A stretch of 64,000 bases of DNA, from contig NZ_PHTY01000001.1 of NCBI RefSeq assembly GCF_002813135.1, positions 801,501-865,500 of the forward strand. The letters are read 5' to 3'. This DNA is from Ulvibacter sp. MAR_2010_11 (lineage in GTDB: Bacteria; Bacteroidota; Bacteroidia; Flavobacteriales; Flavobacteriaceae). The notes below the pieces were generated by a model that was not told the DNA's origin, made no database searches, and saw only the letters and a list, made by a program, of their open reading frames with translations. Positions 52,958 through 61,109 of this stretch are shown here, one piece after another; the first letter of the stretch is position 1; each line of letters begins with the position of its first letter. A program made the position numbers and the translations under genes.

Positions 52958-53201
52958 AATCGCTTCGATTCGATTTTACAATTTTTATATACAACAAACC
53001 TCTTTCAACAGCTTCCAGAGCTATTTTCATTTCTTTTTGAAGCACCGCCATTACTGTATCGTACTCTCCATACACCTGTGTGCTAAGCGGGTTTTCCAAT
53101 ATTGTTAATCCCGAAGCTCTCAAAGCCTTGATAAAGTTTATGATTGCAGGTTCGTAATCGTCTTGCAATGGTGTTAATGTAAGTTCTACTGAAATATTCA
53201 T
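52941..53201 (-). CDS. Thiamine-binding protein (MTH1187/YkoF-like)
   Basis: 86 residues. VELTLTPLQDDYEPAIINFIKALRASGLTILENPLSTQVYGEYD is the start of the MTH1187/YkoF family (PF01910), ferredoxin-like folds that bind thiamine or HMP. Single domain, so probably a homo-oligomer. It precedes and overlaps the PnuC-type transporter gene. No TPP element is visible in the 100 bases upstream, which hold REP-like hairpins instead. Confidence 0.82.
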   Translation of the reverse strand: MNISVELTLTPLQDDYEPAIINFIKALRASGLTILENPLSTQVYGEYDTVMAVLQKEMKIALEAVERGLLYIKIVKSNRSDYEPHF

Positions 53202-53229
53202 AATTACTATCTTTAATTAGGTCTCGCCT

Positions 53230-53279
53230 GCGCTCGACCGGACAATGTCTCTTCGAGCGCCCGCCTGCATGGAACGGGC
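53230..53279. repeat. Pair of REP-like hairpins
   Basis: GCGCTCGA (53230-53237) pairs with TCGAGCGC (53253-53260), and GCCCG (53259-53263) with CGGGC (53275-53279). GC-rich in an AT-rich context, between the thiamine-binding protein gene and the GGGP synthase gene. Confidence 0.6.
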
Positions 53280-53306
53280 ATGGCAGTCGCGAGTTTTGAT
53301 TATTTA

Positions 53307-54002
53307 CTATTCTTCAAACACAGTCCCCATTACTACCAAATCGGCTCCCGCATTGTATGCAGCTTGTTTTTGGACTTCTGTTCGTATGCCGCCTCCCACT
53401 AAAAGTGGGATGTTGCTATTTTTTTTTACTGCTGAAATAATTTCGGGTCGTACCGGAAACTTCGCTCCGCTTCCTGCTTCGAGATAAATTAATTTAGCGC
53501 CCATATACTGTCCGGCCAAAGCGGTTTGTACAATTTTCTCTATTGCATCCTGACTTATTGGCTCTGTTTCGGTGACTTTTGCCACAGCCGAATTATTCCC
53601 GCCATCCAATAATAAATAGGCGGTGGGTACTATTTCCAGATTTGTTGATTGTAATTTGGGAACTGATTTTATCTGCTGCCCGATTAAATATTCCGGATTT
53701 CTCCCTGATAATAATGAGAGAAATAATATTCCGTCTGCGCTGCCGGTAATTTGGGTATAATCCCCGGGAAACAAAAAGACCGGAAAATTTGTATATTGTT
53801 TCAGAGCTTCTACCGTAGCTTCACAATGACCGTAAGGAACTGTACTACCCCCCACGAAAAGATGAGTTGTTTCAAAAGGAATTTTTTTCAGAAAAGCAGC
53901 AGCTTCAGAAATTTCGAATTTATCGGGATCTATCAAGACGGCCAGACTTTTTTTTTCTTCCGCGATTCTCTTCAGCAATGCATGGTAATGGTGTTGCCCC
54001 AT
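53307..54002 (-). CDS. Geranylgeranylglyceryl/heptaprenylglyceryl phosphate synthase (GGGPS, PcrB-like)
   Basis: 231 residues, TIM barrel. LAVLIDPDKFEISEAAAF, HLFVGGSTVPYGH, VFLFPGDYTQITGSADGILFLSLLSGRNP, YLEAGSGAKFPV and VGGGIRTEVQ are GGGPS motifs. It forms an ether bond between glycerol-1-phosphate and a polyprenyl chain, as for archaeal lipids; Bacteroidota members of this family are known to be active enzymes but their lipid is of unclear use. Two bases from the PPTase gene. Confidence 0.93.
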   Translation of the reverse strand: MGQHHYHALLKRIAEEKKSLAVLIDPDKFEISEAAAFLKKIPFETTHLFVGGSTVPYGHCEATVEALKQYTNFPVFLFPGDYTQITGSADGILFLSLLSGRNPEYLIGQQIKSVPKLQSTNLEIVPTAYLLLDGGNNSAVAKVTETEPISQDAIEKIVQTALAGQYMGAKLIYLEAGSGAKFPVRPEIISAVKKNSNIPLLVGGGIRTEVQKQAAYNAGADLVVMGTVFEE

Positions 54003-54004
54003 TG

Positions 54005-54643
54005 TTACTCTTCTTCAGAAATTAAGGCATAGGCACAGGTGAAGCCTTCAAATTCCAAAAACCAAACCTTATAAGTCTCGGTTTTGTCGGTAAAAGTGAT
54101 TGTGGCAGTAGAAGCCATATCTTCCAACATAAAATCTTCCACATAAATATGTTGCAAAAAACTCACTCCCGGTGTCGCAAAACTTTTGTACAACGATTCC
54201 TTAGCGCCCCAAACCATGGTAAGTTTGCGCATAATGGCATCGTCGTTGGCAAGGGTTCGATATTCTTCGATAGGTGTAAACTTATGTGCAATTTTTAAAA
54301 TTTTGTTACGCTGTTTTTCAATGTCGATTCCCACTTCGGTATCACTAATAATAATGGCCGAAAAAATAAAGGAATGAGTAATCGAAATATGTTTATCGTC
54401 TTTTAAATGTGGCTTTCCGTACTCGTCGTAATACAAGTCTTTGTCTGTATACCCTCCAGCAGCCAATAAATGCCGAACACTCATAAATCCGCGGCGATGC
54501 AGGTCGCTTTTCATACCATCAACGCGTGTTCTACAATGCCCTGTTAGTGCAATTCCTTCGGATAGTGCCTCAAAAGATTCTTCAATCTTCCAAATGAGGA
54601 CTTTAGTGCCGGGTGTAACTGTTATAGTTTTGTAAAGTGGCAT
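54005..54643 (-). CDS. 4'-phosphopantetheinyl transferase (Sfp-like)
   Basis: 212 residues. [20 protein letters not shown] and [12 protein letters not shown] are the Mg2+- and CoA-binding motifs of the Sfp/HetI family, at the usual spacing. Adds phosphopantetheine to carrier proteins. No PKS/NRPS genes are nearby, so it may serve fatty acid carrier protein or others elsewhere. Divergent from ahcY; with the GGGPS gene it forms a two-gene unit. Confidence 0.92.
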   Translation of the reverse strand: MPLYKTITVTPGTKVLIWKIEESFEALSEGIALTGHCRTRVDGMKSDLHRRGFMSVRHLLAAGGYTDKDLYYDEYGKPHLKDDKHISITHSFIFSAIIISDTEVGIDIEKQRNKILKIAHKFTPIEEYRTLANDDAIMRKLTMVWGAKESLYKSFATPGVSFLQHIYVEDFMLEDMASTATITFTDKTETYKVWFLEFEGFTCAYALISEEE

Positions 54644-54663
54644 ATAATGTTACAGATATTATG

Positions 54664-54671
54664 TATTTTTG
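54664..54671 (+). promoter_or_regulatory. Promoter -7 box of ahcY
   Basis: TATTTTTG, 53 bases before the ATG at 54725. It lies inside a longer in-frame extension starting at 54647, which is therefore excluded. Confidence 0.6.
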
Positions 54672-54724
54672 CAATCCGAAAAGTTATTCGGAAACCATTA
54701 AATTATAAATTCAAATATAGTAAT

Positions 54725-56041
54725 ATGTCTACTAAAACAGTGCCTTACACGGCGTATAAAGTAAAAGATATTTCCCTTGCAGATTGGGGACGTAAGGAAA
54801 TTGAGTTGGCTGAAGCCGAAATGCCGGGCTTGATGTCATTGCGTGAAGAATACAAAAATGAGCAGCCGTTAAAAGGAGCTCGTATTGCCGGTTGTTTGCA
54901 TATGACCATACAAACAGCCGTTTTAATTGAAACATTACAGGCTTTGGGTGCTGAAGTAACCTGGAGTTCTTGTAATATCTTTTCTACACAGGATCAGGCC
55001 GCTGCTGCAATTGCTGCTACAGGTACTCCCGTGTATGCATGGAAAGGTATGACCGAAGAGGAATTTAACTGGTGTATCGAGCAAACTCTTTTCTTCGGAG
55101 AAGATCGTAAGCCATTAAATATGATCTTGGATGACGGAGGAGATCTTACCAATATGGTATTCGATAAATATCCTGAGTTGGCTTCGGGAATCAAAGGTCT
55201 TTCTGAAGAAACAACAACCGGAGTACACCGTTTGTACGAGCGTATGACCAACGGGACTTTGGTAATGCCTGCCATTAACGTAAACGACAGTGTGACCAAA
55301 TCTAAATTCGATAATAAATACGGTTGTCGCGAAAGTGCAGTAGATGCTGTAAGACGTGCGACAGATATTATGTTGGCGGGAAAACGTGTAATTGTTTGCG
55401 GATATGGCGATGTTGGAAAGGGAACTGCTGCTTCATTTAAAGGTGCCGGATCTATTGTTACCGTTACTGAAATCGATCCTATCTGTGCCTTACAGGCTGC
55501 CATGGACGGTTTTGAGGTAAAGCGCCTGGAAAATGTACTCGAGAAGGCCGATATTGTTATTACCACTACCGGAAATAAGGATATTGTAACCGGCGAGCAC
55601 TTTAAAGCCATGAAAGACAAGACCATTGTTTGTAACATTGGTCACTTCGATAATGAAATTGCTGTTTCCTGGTTGAATAAAAACTACGGAAATACCAAAG
55701 TGGAAATTAAACCACAGGTTGATAAATACACCATTGATGGTAAAGATATCATTCTTTTGGCTGAAGGGCGTTTGGTAAACCTGGGTTGTGCAACAGGACA
55801 CCCTAGTTTTGTAATGAGTAATTCGTTTACCAACCAAACCTTGGCTCAAATTGAGCTTTGGAAAAACAGCGATAACTACGAAAACAAAGTGTATATGCTT
55901 CCGAAGCATTTGGACGAAAAAGTGGCAATGCTCCATTTAGAAAAAATTGGAGTTGAACTTACAGAGCTACGTAAAGACCAAGCAGATTATATTGGTGTTG
56001 ACGTAAACGGACCATTTAAGCCTGAATACTACCGTTACTAA
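54725..56041 (+). CDS. ahcY: Adenosylhomocysteinase
   Basis: 438 residues from the ATG at 54725 ([25 protein letters not shown]). Catalytic and NAD-binding blocks are [49 protein letters not shown] and [17 protein letters not shown]. Ends KPEYYRY, the usual C-terminus that carries the NAD-contacting Lys-Tyr region. Hydrolyses SAH to adenosine and homocysteine in the methyl cycle. Confidence 0.97.
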   Translation: MSTKTVPYTAYKVKDISLADWGRKEIELAEAEMPGLMSLREEYKNEQPLKGARIAGCLHMTIQTAVLIETLQALGAEVTWSSCNIFSTQDQAAAAIAATGTPVYAWKGMTEEEFNWCIEQTLFFGEDRKPLNMILDDGGDLTNMVFDKYPELASGIKGLSEETTTGVHRLYERMTNGTLVMPAINVNDSVTKSKFDNKYGCRESAVDAVRRATDIMLAGKRVIVCGYGDVGKGTAASFKGAGSIVTVTEIDPICALQAAMDGFEVKRLENVLEKADIVITTTGNKDIVTGEHFKAMKDKTIVCNIGHFDNEIAVSWLNKNYGNTKVEIKPQVDKYTIDGKDIILLAEGRLVNLGCATGHPSFVMSNSFTNQTLAQIELWKNSDNYENKVYMLPKHLDEKVAMLHLEKIGVELTELRKDQADYIGVDVNGPFKPEYYRY

Positions 56042-56082
56042 TTTATGTCATCCTGAACTTGATTCAAGATCTTATTATAACC

Positions 56083-56114
56083 AAACCCTCATATTCTTGT
56101 GAGGGTTTTTTTAT
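56083..56114 (+). terminator. Intrinsic terminator of ahcY
   Basis: AAACCCTCA (56083-56091), 8-base loop, TGAGGGTTT (56100-56108), followed by T-rich sequence. 42 bases after the stop. Confidence 0.8.
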
Positions 56115-56163
56115 TCAATAAAATAACAATTCCTGCGTTTGTATTACACTTAGCATTACAATA

Positions 56164-56802
56164 TTGAAAAAGAACGCAATCTTTATATTTTTTATCTGTT
56201 TGTTTGTTGGCGCAGTACAAATTACAACTGCCCAACGCAATGTTATTGGAGCAAGAGAAGCTCCCAAAGCAACCAATTCCACCGCAAATCTTGCCCGGAA
56301 TATTACTAAATATTCAACGACCGATCTGGAAAAGGCAGGCGCCATTTTTAATTGGATTGCTAAAAATATCTCGTACGACTATGAATTGAGCAACAGTGCA
56401 AAATTGCAAAAGGAGTTCTATACTTCCGAAGCTAATGTAATTAAGAAAACCCTGGAACGCAAAAAAGCTTTGTGTGGAGGCTATGCCTTTTTATTCAAGG
56501 ACCTGTGCAAAGAAGTTGGGATTTCTTCCGAAGTGATTCACGGGTACAGTAAAAAATACGATATTTCAAAGTCTTCTAAAAAAGTAAATCACTCCTGGAA
56601 TGCGGTTAAAATTGATGGTAAATGGCATTTGCTTGATATAACGATGGCGAGAAGTCATGGTAAAACGAATACTCCCGATACCTTTTGGTTTTTAACCAAG
56701 CCACAAAGTTTTATTCTCACTCATTTTCCGGAGAATACTAGGTGGACTTTGTTGGCCAATCCAATAAGTAAGGAAGAATTTGAAAAACTCCCGACTCACT
56801 AA
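56164..56802 (+). CDS. Secreted transglutaminase-like protein
   Basis: 212 residues. Starts TTG (56164), fixed by the signal peptide KKNAIFIFFICLFVGAVQITTAQ and the lack of any ATG near it. Transglutaminase-core motifs follow: AIFNWIAKNISYDYELSNSA, RKKALCGGYAFLFKDLC (catalytic Cys), VNHSWNAVKIDGKWHLLDITMA (His and Asp). A periplasmic or surface enzyme, often protease-like; substrate unknown. Its short length (no extra domains) fits the minimal transglut_core proteins of Bacteroidota. Confidence 0.85.
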   Translation: MKKNAIFIFFICLFVGAVQITTAQRNVIGAREAPKATNSTANLARNITKYSTTDLEKAGAIFNWIAKNISYDYELSNSAKLQKEFYTSEANVIKKTLERKKALCGGYAFLFKDLCKEVGISSEVIHGYSKKYDISKSSKKVNHSWNAVKIDGKWHLLDITMARSHGKTNTPDTFWFLTKPQSFILTHFPENTRWTLLANPISKEEFEKLPTH

Positions 56803-56823
56803 AAAATAGAAAAGTAGTTAAAC

Positions 56824-56857
56824 AAAAAAACCTCAGCTGTTTCCGGCTGAGGTTTTT
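56824..56857 (-). terminator. Bidirectional terminator between transglutaminase-like gene and rpmA
   Basis: AACCTCAGC (56829-56837), 8-base loop, GCTGAGGTT (56846-56854), flanked by seven A and five T. Good for both directions. Confidence 0.85.
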
Positions 56858-56876
56858 ACGTATTGTAAACAAGATC

Positions 56877-57140
56877 TTAAGCTTCTGCGTTTGGAACGAT
56901 AGAAACGTACGATTTGTTATCTTTCTTTTTAGTGAATTTTACTATCCCATCTACTCTCGCGTGCAGGGTATGGTCTTTTCCACCGTATACATTTTCACCT
57001 GGATGGTGTGTATTTCCTCTTTGTCTTATGATGATGTTCCCGGCATTGGCTGCTTGTCCGCCAAAAATCTTCACGCCTAAACGTTTCGATTCAGATTCTC
57101 TACCGTTCTTAGAACTACCAACTCCTTTTTTATGAGCCAT
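56877..57140 (-). CDS. rpmA: Large ribosomal subunit protein bL27
   Basis: 87 residues. N-terminus [20 protein letters not shown], then [28 protein letters not shown], a textbook L27. The N-terminus begins directly with AHKKG, so no processing extension of the Firmicutes type. Downstream of rplU, separated by 36 bases. Confidence 0.98.
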   Translation of the reverse strand: MAHKKGVGSSKNGRESESKRLGVKIFGGQAANAGNIIIRQRGNTHHPGENVYGGKDHTLHARVDGIVKFTKKKDNKSYVSIVPNAEA

Positions 57141-57176
57141 TTTCTTAAGATTTTATATTGTTATACTTAAACGGGA

Positions 57177-57932
57177 TTATTTTTTCCCGCCGTCTAATTT
57201 TGCTTGTAAGGCTTCTAATTCGTCCCACTTTCCGTCTGCAGCTAATTTAGCTTGTTCCGGCCAGGTATCGGTTACCAAATGAGCCATTCTTGAACTTGCA
57301 TCGGTTAAAATAGTAGCAATCGCCTCAGGTTTTGCCTTTGCAACTTTCGCAAAAGTATCTAAACCTGCACTTACCATTGCTTCCATTGCTTTTGGTCCAA
57401 CTCCTTCAATCTTTTTAAGATCGTCTGCTTTCGAAGCGGCCTTTTTAGGAGCAGCTTTTGCAGCAGGAGCTTTGGTTTCCTTCTTTGGTTCAGCCTTTGC
57501 TGCCTTTTTAGGCTCAGCTTTAGCCACTGCAGCTTTCGGTGCAGGTGCTTTGGTTTCTTTTTTCGGTTCGGTTTTTGGCGCAGCTTTTTCAGCTTTTGCC
57601 GGAGCAGCCTTTTTTGCTCCTGAAGCTATAATGCTTTCAATTACAATTTGAGAAAGCGCTTGTCTGTGACCATTTTTCTTCTGGTAGCCTTTTCTCCGTT
57701 TCTTTTTGAAAACAATAACTTTGTCACCTTTTAGGTGTCTCACGACTTTTGCTCCAATTTGAGCGCCGTCTATAGCCGGGGCGCCAATAGTTACTTTGTC
57801 TCCGTCACCAATAAGAAGTACACTGTCAAAAGAAACAGTTTTTCCTTCTTCTACCGGCAAACGATTTACAAAGACTTTTTGGTCTTTCGCAACTTTTACT
57901 TGCTGCCCTGCTATCTCTACAATTGCGTACAT
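57177..57932 (-). CDS. rplU: Large ribosomal subunit protein bL21 with C-terminal helix-hairpin-helix domain
   Basis: 251 residues, about 150 more than a typical bL21. Residues 1 to about 105 are L21 (MYAIVEIAGQQVKVAKDQKV; VVRHLKGDKVIVFKKKRRKGYQKKNGHRQ). Residues about 110-170 are a flexible Ala/Lys/Pro/Glu linker with repeats like KAAPKKAASK. Residues about 170-251 are a HhH-like domain: LKKIEGVGPKAMEAMVSAGL, then FAKVAKAKPEAIATILTDA. The rplU-rpmA order is universal; a promoter and leader precede it. Confidence 0.95.
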   Translation of the reverse strand: MYAIVEIAGQQVKVAKDQKVFVNRLPVEEGKTVSFDSVLLIGDGDKVTIGAPAIDGAQIGAKVVRHLKGDKVIVFKKKRRKGYQKKNGHRQALSQIVIESIIASGAKKAAPAKAEKAAPKTEPKKETKAPAPKAAVAKAEPKKAAKAEPKKETKAPAAKAAPKKAASKADDLKKIEGVGPKAMEAMVSAGLDTFAKVAKAKPEAIATILTDASSRMAHLVTDTWPEQAKLAADGKWDELEALQAKLDGGKK

Positions 57933-58015
57933 AGCGTAATCGTTTATTATAATTAGTTATACAAATTCTTCTATCCTTCTGATAAAAGCCAACCTTGCTT
58001 GTGCTAAGGCGGGTG

Positions 58016-58045
58016 CAAATATAATTCTAATTAATTAAACCGCAA
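58016..58045 (-). promoter_or_regulatory. rplU promoter (-33 TTG, -7 TATATTTG)
   Basis: On the minus strand TTG (58045-58043) and TATATTTG (58023-58016) with 19 bases between. The leader to the rplU ATG is about 75 bases and contains GCCTT ... AAGG complementary segments, a possible but unproven L21 leader structure. Confidence 0.7.
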
Positions 58046-58075
58046 ATAGTTTCCGTAAAATAAAAGGAGAGGTAT

Positions 58076-58513
58076 TTAGGAGTGCGGATTCCACGATTCT
58101 TTAAGTAATTGCATAAATGCCAAAGTAAGCACCAATGTCGTTGAAAAGCCCATCATAACAAGTGAAGTTATTACTATAAGTCCGCCCTTATTATAATTTA
58201 ATCCCCACGAATCCAAAATGGCATGTGCAAATTGGGTATCGATCTGGAAAATATATATCGCCATAAAGATTGCAAACAGTATTGTGGCAATTCCTCCGGT
58301 GAAGAGCCCTATTTGAAAACCTTTTTCATATTTAAAATTGGCCTTGTCCAACTTGTACTTTTTCATTGCCATTAATATTCCCGCCCCAAAAATAACTGCA
58401 TTTACCGCACTTAATATTGGGTATTTATGCAGGCCTAAGAGCTTCGTCAATAAGAAATAGGCAATAAGCGCTATGGCAATGCCAACACTGTATTTTATAT
58501 AATATCTTCCCAT
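58076..58513 (-). CDS. DUF4199-like membrane protein
   Basis: 145 residues from the ATG at 58513 (MGRYYIKYSVGIAIALIAYFLL); a longer start at 58576 would add 21 residues. Four TM helices with the LSAVNAVIFGAGILMAMKKYK and GFQIGLFTGGIATILFAIFMAIYIF segments typical of DUF4199, a Bacteroidota membrane family. Function unknown. Confidence 0.75.
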   Translation of the reverse strand: MGRYYIKYSVGIAIALIAYFLLTKLLGLHKYPILSAVNAVIFGAGILMAMKKYKLDKANFKYEKGFQIGLFTGGIATILFAIFMAIYIFQIDTQFAHAILDSWGLNYNKGGLIVITSLVMMGFSTTLVLTLAFMQLLKESWNPHS

Positions 58514-58674
58514 AATTTTACTAATATGACTTCTATAAATTTCGGAAAAAAAATTAAGAATTAACCTTCTATTCAATTTTTATTAACCTTTCGGCATGAT
58601 TGTTTGGTAAATTCTATCGAAGCAGACTCTATTTCAGAGAAATACTGAATTTTAAAAACAGCAAGGGAAAGGAA

Positions 58675-59229
58675 TTAATTCTTCCAGGAAATAGTCTCCA
58701 TAATATTACGTATGTCATTCCGAAGATAAACAGCAGCAGGATAAATAGAATCGAAGTTGGGTTTAGATTCGAAATAAAGCGACCCTGTTACAAAATGGCG
58801 AATGCTATCGGTGACATAAAATTGAGACTGGGTTGCGGCATTTCCATTAATCATATAAAACATTCCGTAAACCTTATGAATGGAATCCACACGAGGCTGT
58901 TCTATAATTGCATCTGCTTTTATGGTATGATCGTAAGTAAGCTTTTGTGCATCGTACAGTAACGAATCCAGATTGTTATTTTTAATGGAGCGGTATGTTA
59001 TATAAATGGTGGCCTTCATTCCCGGGTAATCAATATTTACCCAGCAATTATTTTTTAGTTGCATTAAGCCGTGTTCGTTTATTTCGAAAGTAAAAGGGCA
59101 GTCCATGTTCACAGTTTTGTAAGTAGGCATAGGATATTCTAACCGAAGCATAGCGCCGGGTTTTACCACCACATCGTCACCACAGGAACTGCAAAAAACA
59201 ATACAAAAAAATATAAGGAAAATGCGCAT
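58675..59229 (-). CDS. gldD: Gliding motility lipoprotein GldD
   Basis: 184 residues. Lipobox CSSC in MRIFLIFFCIVFCSSCGDD. The body carries KPGAMLRLEYPMPTY, CPFTFEINEHGLMQLKN, VNIDYPGMKATIYITYRSI and HKVYGMFYMINGNAATQSQFYVTDS, the GldD family pattern. Required for gliding motility in Flavobacterium johnsoniae; exact task unknown. Eight bases after gldE. Confidence 0.93.
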   Translation of the reverse strand: MRIFLIFFCIVFCSSCGDDVVVKPGAMLRLEYPMPTYKTVNMDCPFTFEINEHGLMQLKNNCWVNIDYPGMKATIYITYRSIKNNNLDSLLYDAQKLTYDHTIKADAIIEQPRVDSIHKVYGMFYMINGNAATQSQFYVTDSIRHFVTGSLYFESKPNFDSIYPAAVYLRNDIRNIMETISWKN

Positions 59230-59237
59230 AGTTGGTT

Positions 59238-60569
59238 TTAGTTCACAATGGAAAGCTTTATTTGTTTGATGCGTTTATTATCGAATGCTTCAATAGTAAA
59301 CGCATAATGATGGAAAGATATTACTTCGTCCTTCTTCGGAAAGCCTTTGGATATTTCCAGCAGAAAACCGGCTAGAGTTTCGGCTTCGCCTTTTGCATCC
59401 TCAAAAAGTTCGGCGTTGTCCACCTGAATCACTTTGTAAAAATCCTTTAAAGGTGTTTTACCTTCAAAAACAAAGGTGTGTTCGTCTAGTTTCGAAAAAA
59501 TTAGATCCTCATCGTCAAATTCGTCACTAATCTCACCTACAATTTCTTCAATAATATCTTCCAGTGAGATAAGTCCGCTGGTTCCTCCATATTCATCCAC
59601 CACAATCGCCAAGTGCATTTTCATGTCTTTAAATTCATTCAGCAAATCGTCCAGCTTTTTATTTTCGGGAACAAAATAAGCATCCCGTTTCAACGATTTC
59701 CAATCCAAAACTTTTCGGTCTATAAACGGAATAAGGTCCTTTACATACAATACCCCTGTAATGGTGTCGATATTGTCCTTATACACAGGAATTCGGGAGT
59801 ACCCTCTTGCAATAATGTCGGGCATAATTTCTTTGAAAGTACTTTCTTCATTCAGTGCGAATATTTCCATTCGAGGCTTCATCACCTGTTTGGTATCGGT
59901 ATTTCCGAAGGTAACAATTCCCTTTAAGATCTTTTGTTCCTCATGGGTTGTATCTGCCTGACTTGTTAGTTCGAGCGCCTGTGATAACTGATCCACGCTA
60001 AGATTGGATTTTTGTTTCCCGAATTTTCGATGCAGATAAATAGTCGCAGACCGCATGGGCAGACTTAAAGGTGCAAACAATTTGTCCAACACATTAAGAG
60101 GATATGCCATTAGTGCCGAAAAGGATACCCTGTTCCTACTTGCGTATACTTTAGGAAGAATCTCTCCAAATAATAAAATTAGAAAGGTTACGACTCCAAT
60201 TTTAACAAGAAAAACCGCGTCTATCTGAAAAAAGTAGAAATTAAGGCGATAATTCAAATCTTCGAACCAAATAGAACTAAGCGATTCGAACAATAAAACT
60301 ATAGCGATGTTGATGGAATTGTTGGCGACCAAAATTGTAGCCAGCAGCTTTTTGGGTTTTGACAACAATTTTTTGACAATCGCCATTTTTTTGGATGGTG
60401 ATTTCTCGTCGCTTCCTTCAAAATCGGTTGTTACAAGGGAAAAGAAAGCAACCTCGGCGCCTGAAATAAGTGCAGAACAGCCTAGCAAAACAATCAATAA
60501 AACGATACTGGGTATTTGGGTAACGTCAACTAAAGCAAAAAATAATAAACTAGGAGGCTCTATATCCAA
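59238..60569 (-). CDS. gldE: Gliding motility-associated protein GldE (CNNM/CBS family)
   Basis: 443 residues. N-terminal CNNM membrane domain (IVLLIVLLGCSALISGAEVAFFSL, three to four TM helices), two CBS domains (MKPRMEIFALNEESTFKEIM; SGLISLEDIIEEIVGEISDE) and a CorC/HlyC transporter-associated C-terminal domain. The start is TTG at 60569. GldE supports GldD function in F. johnsoniae. Order mutY-ssb-gldE-gldD is typical for the class. Confidence 0.93.
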   Translation of the reverse strand: MDIEPPSLLFFALVDVTQIPSIVLLIVLLGCSALISGAEVAFFSLVTTDFEGSDEKSPSKKMAIVKKLLSKPKKLLATILVANNSINIAIVLLFESLSSIWFEDLNYRLNFYFFQIDAVFLVKIGVVTFLILLFGEILPKVYASRNRVSFSALMAYPLNVLDKLFAPLSLPMRSATIYLHRKFGKQKSNLSVDQLSQALELTSQADTTHEEQKILKGIVTFGNTDTKQVMKPRMEIFALNEESTFKEIMPDIIARGYSRIPVYKDNIDTITGVLYVKDLIPFIDRKVLDWKSLKRDAYFVPENKKLDDLLNEFKDMKMHLAIVVDEYGGTSGLISLEDIIEEIVGEISDEFDDEDLIFSKLDEHTFVFEGKTPLKDFYKVIQVDNAELFEDAKGEAETLAGFLLEISKGFPKKDEVISFHHYAFTIEAFDNKRIKQIKLSIVN

Positions 60570-60590
60570 TGTGTTAGGTTTCGTTAAACA

Positions 60591-61049
60591 TTAAAAGGGC
60601 AAATCGTCATTGTCCTCTCCAATAGAATGCTCAACCTGAGGTGCCTTATTGTTCGATTCAGCCGAAGCATTGGACGCTGCCGAATTGTTGTCGGGCATTG
60701 CTCCCATATCACCCTTGGGTGTTAAGAAGGTGAAATCGACACATTGAATTTCGGTACTGTAGCGATCGTTGCCCTGGTCATCCTGCCATTTACGGGTCTT
60801 TAACCTACCTTCTACGTAAATCTTATCTCCTTTTTTTAAGTACTTTTCGCAAATTTCAGCAGCCTTATTCCGCACTACAATATTATGCCATTCGGTATTG
60901 GTTACCTTTTCACCGGTAGTACGATTGGTGTACGACTCGTTGGTTGCAAGTGGAAATCTACCTATACTCCCACCGCCTTCAAAATAGTGCATTTTTACGT
61001 CATCTCCCGTATGCCCAATCAGCATTACTTTGTTTAATGTCCCACTCAT
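60591..61049 (-). CDS. ssb: Single-stranded DNA-binding protein
   Basis: 152 residues from the ATG at 61049 (MSGTLNKVMLIGHTG). OB fold of about 110 residues (FPLATNESYTNRTTGEKV; TEWHNIVVRNKAAEICEKYLKKGDKIYVEGRLKTR), then an Asn/Ser/Ala-rich linker and the acidic tip EDNDDLPF. Essential in replication, repair and recombination. An upstream TTG adding three residues is not needed. The promoter at 61073-61080 lies just upstream. Confidence 0.97.
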   Translation of the reverse strand: MSGTLNKVMLIGHTGDDVKMHYFEGGGSIGRFPLATNESYTNRTTGEKVTNTEWHNIVVRNKAAEICEKYLKKGDKIYVEGRLKTRKWQDDQGNDRYSTEIQCVDFTFLTPKGDMGAMPDNNSAASNASAESNNKAPQVEHSIGEDNDDLPF

Positions 61050-61072
61050 AATCTTCAAATTAAATTAATATA

Positions 61073-61080
61073 CAAAGGTA
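61073..61080 (-). promoter_or_regulatory. Promoter -7 box of ssb-gldE-gldD
   Basis: TACCTTTG on the minus strand, 24 bases before the ssb ATG at 61049. Confidence 0.6.
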
Positions 61081-61109
61081 TAGCATGCGTTTTAAATATA
61101 GCTAATTTT

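Noticed and set aside
53202-53306. Search for a second TPP element before the thiamine-binding protein operon
   Set aside because: No CTGAGA or GAACCTG blocks on either strand; only REP-like hairpins are present.
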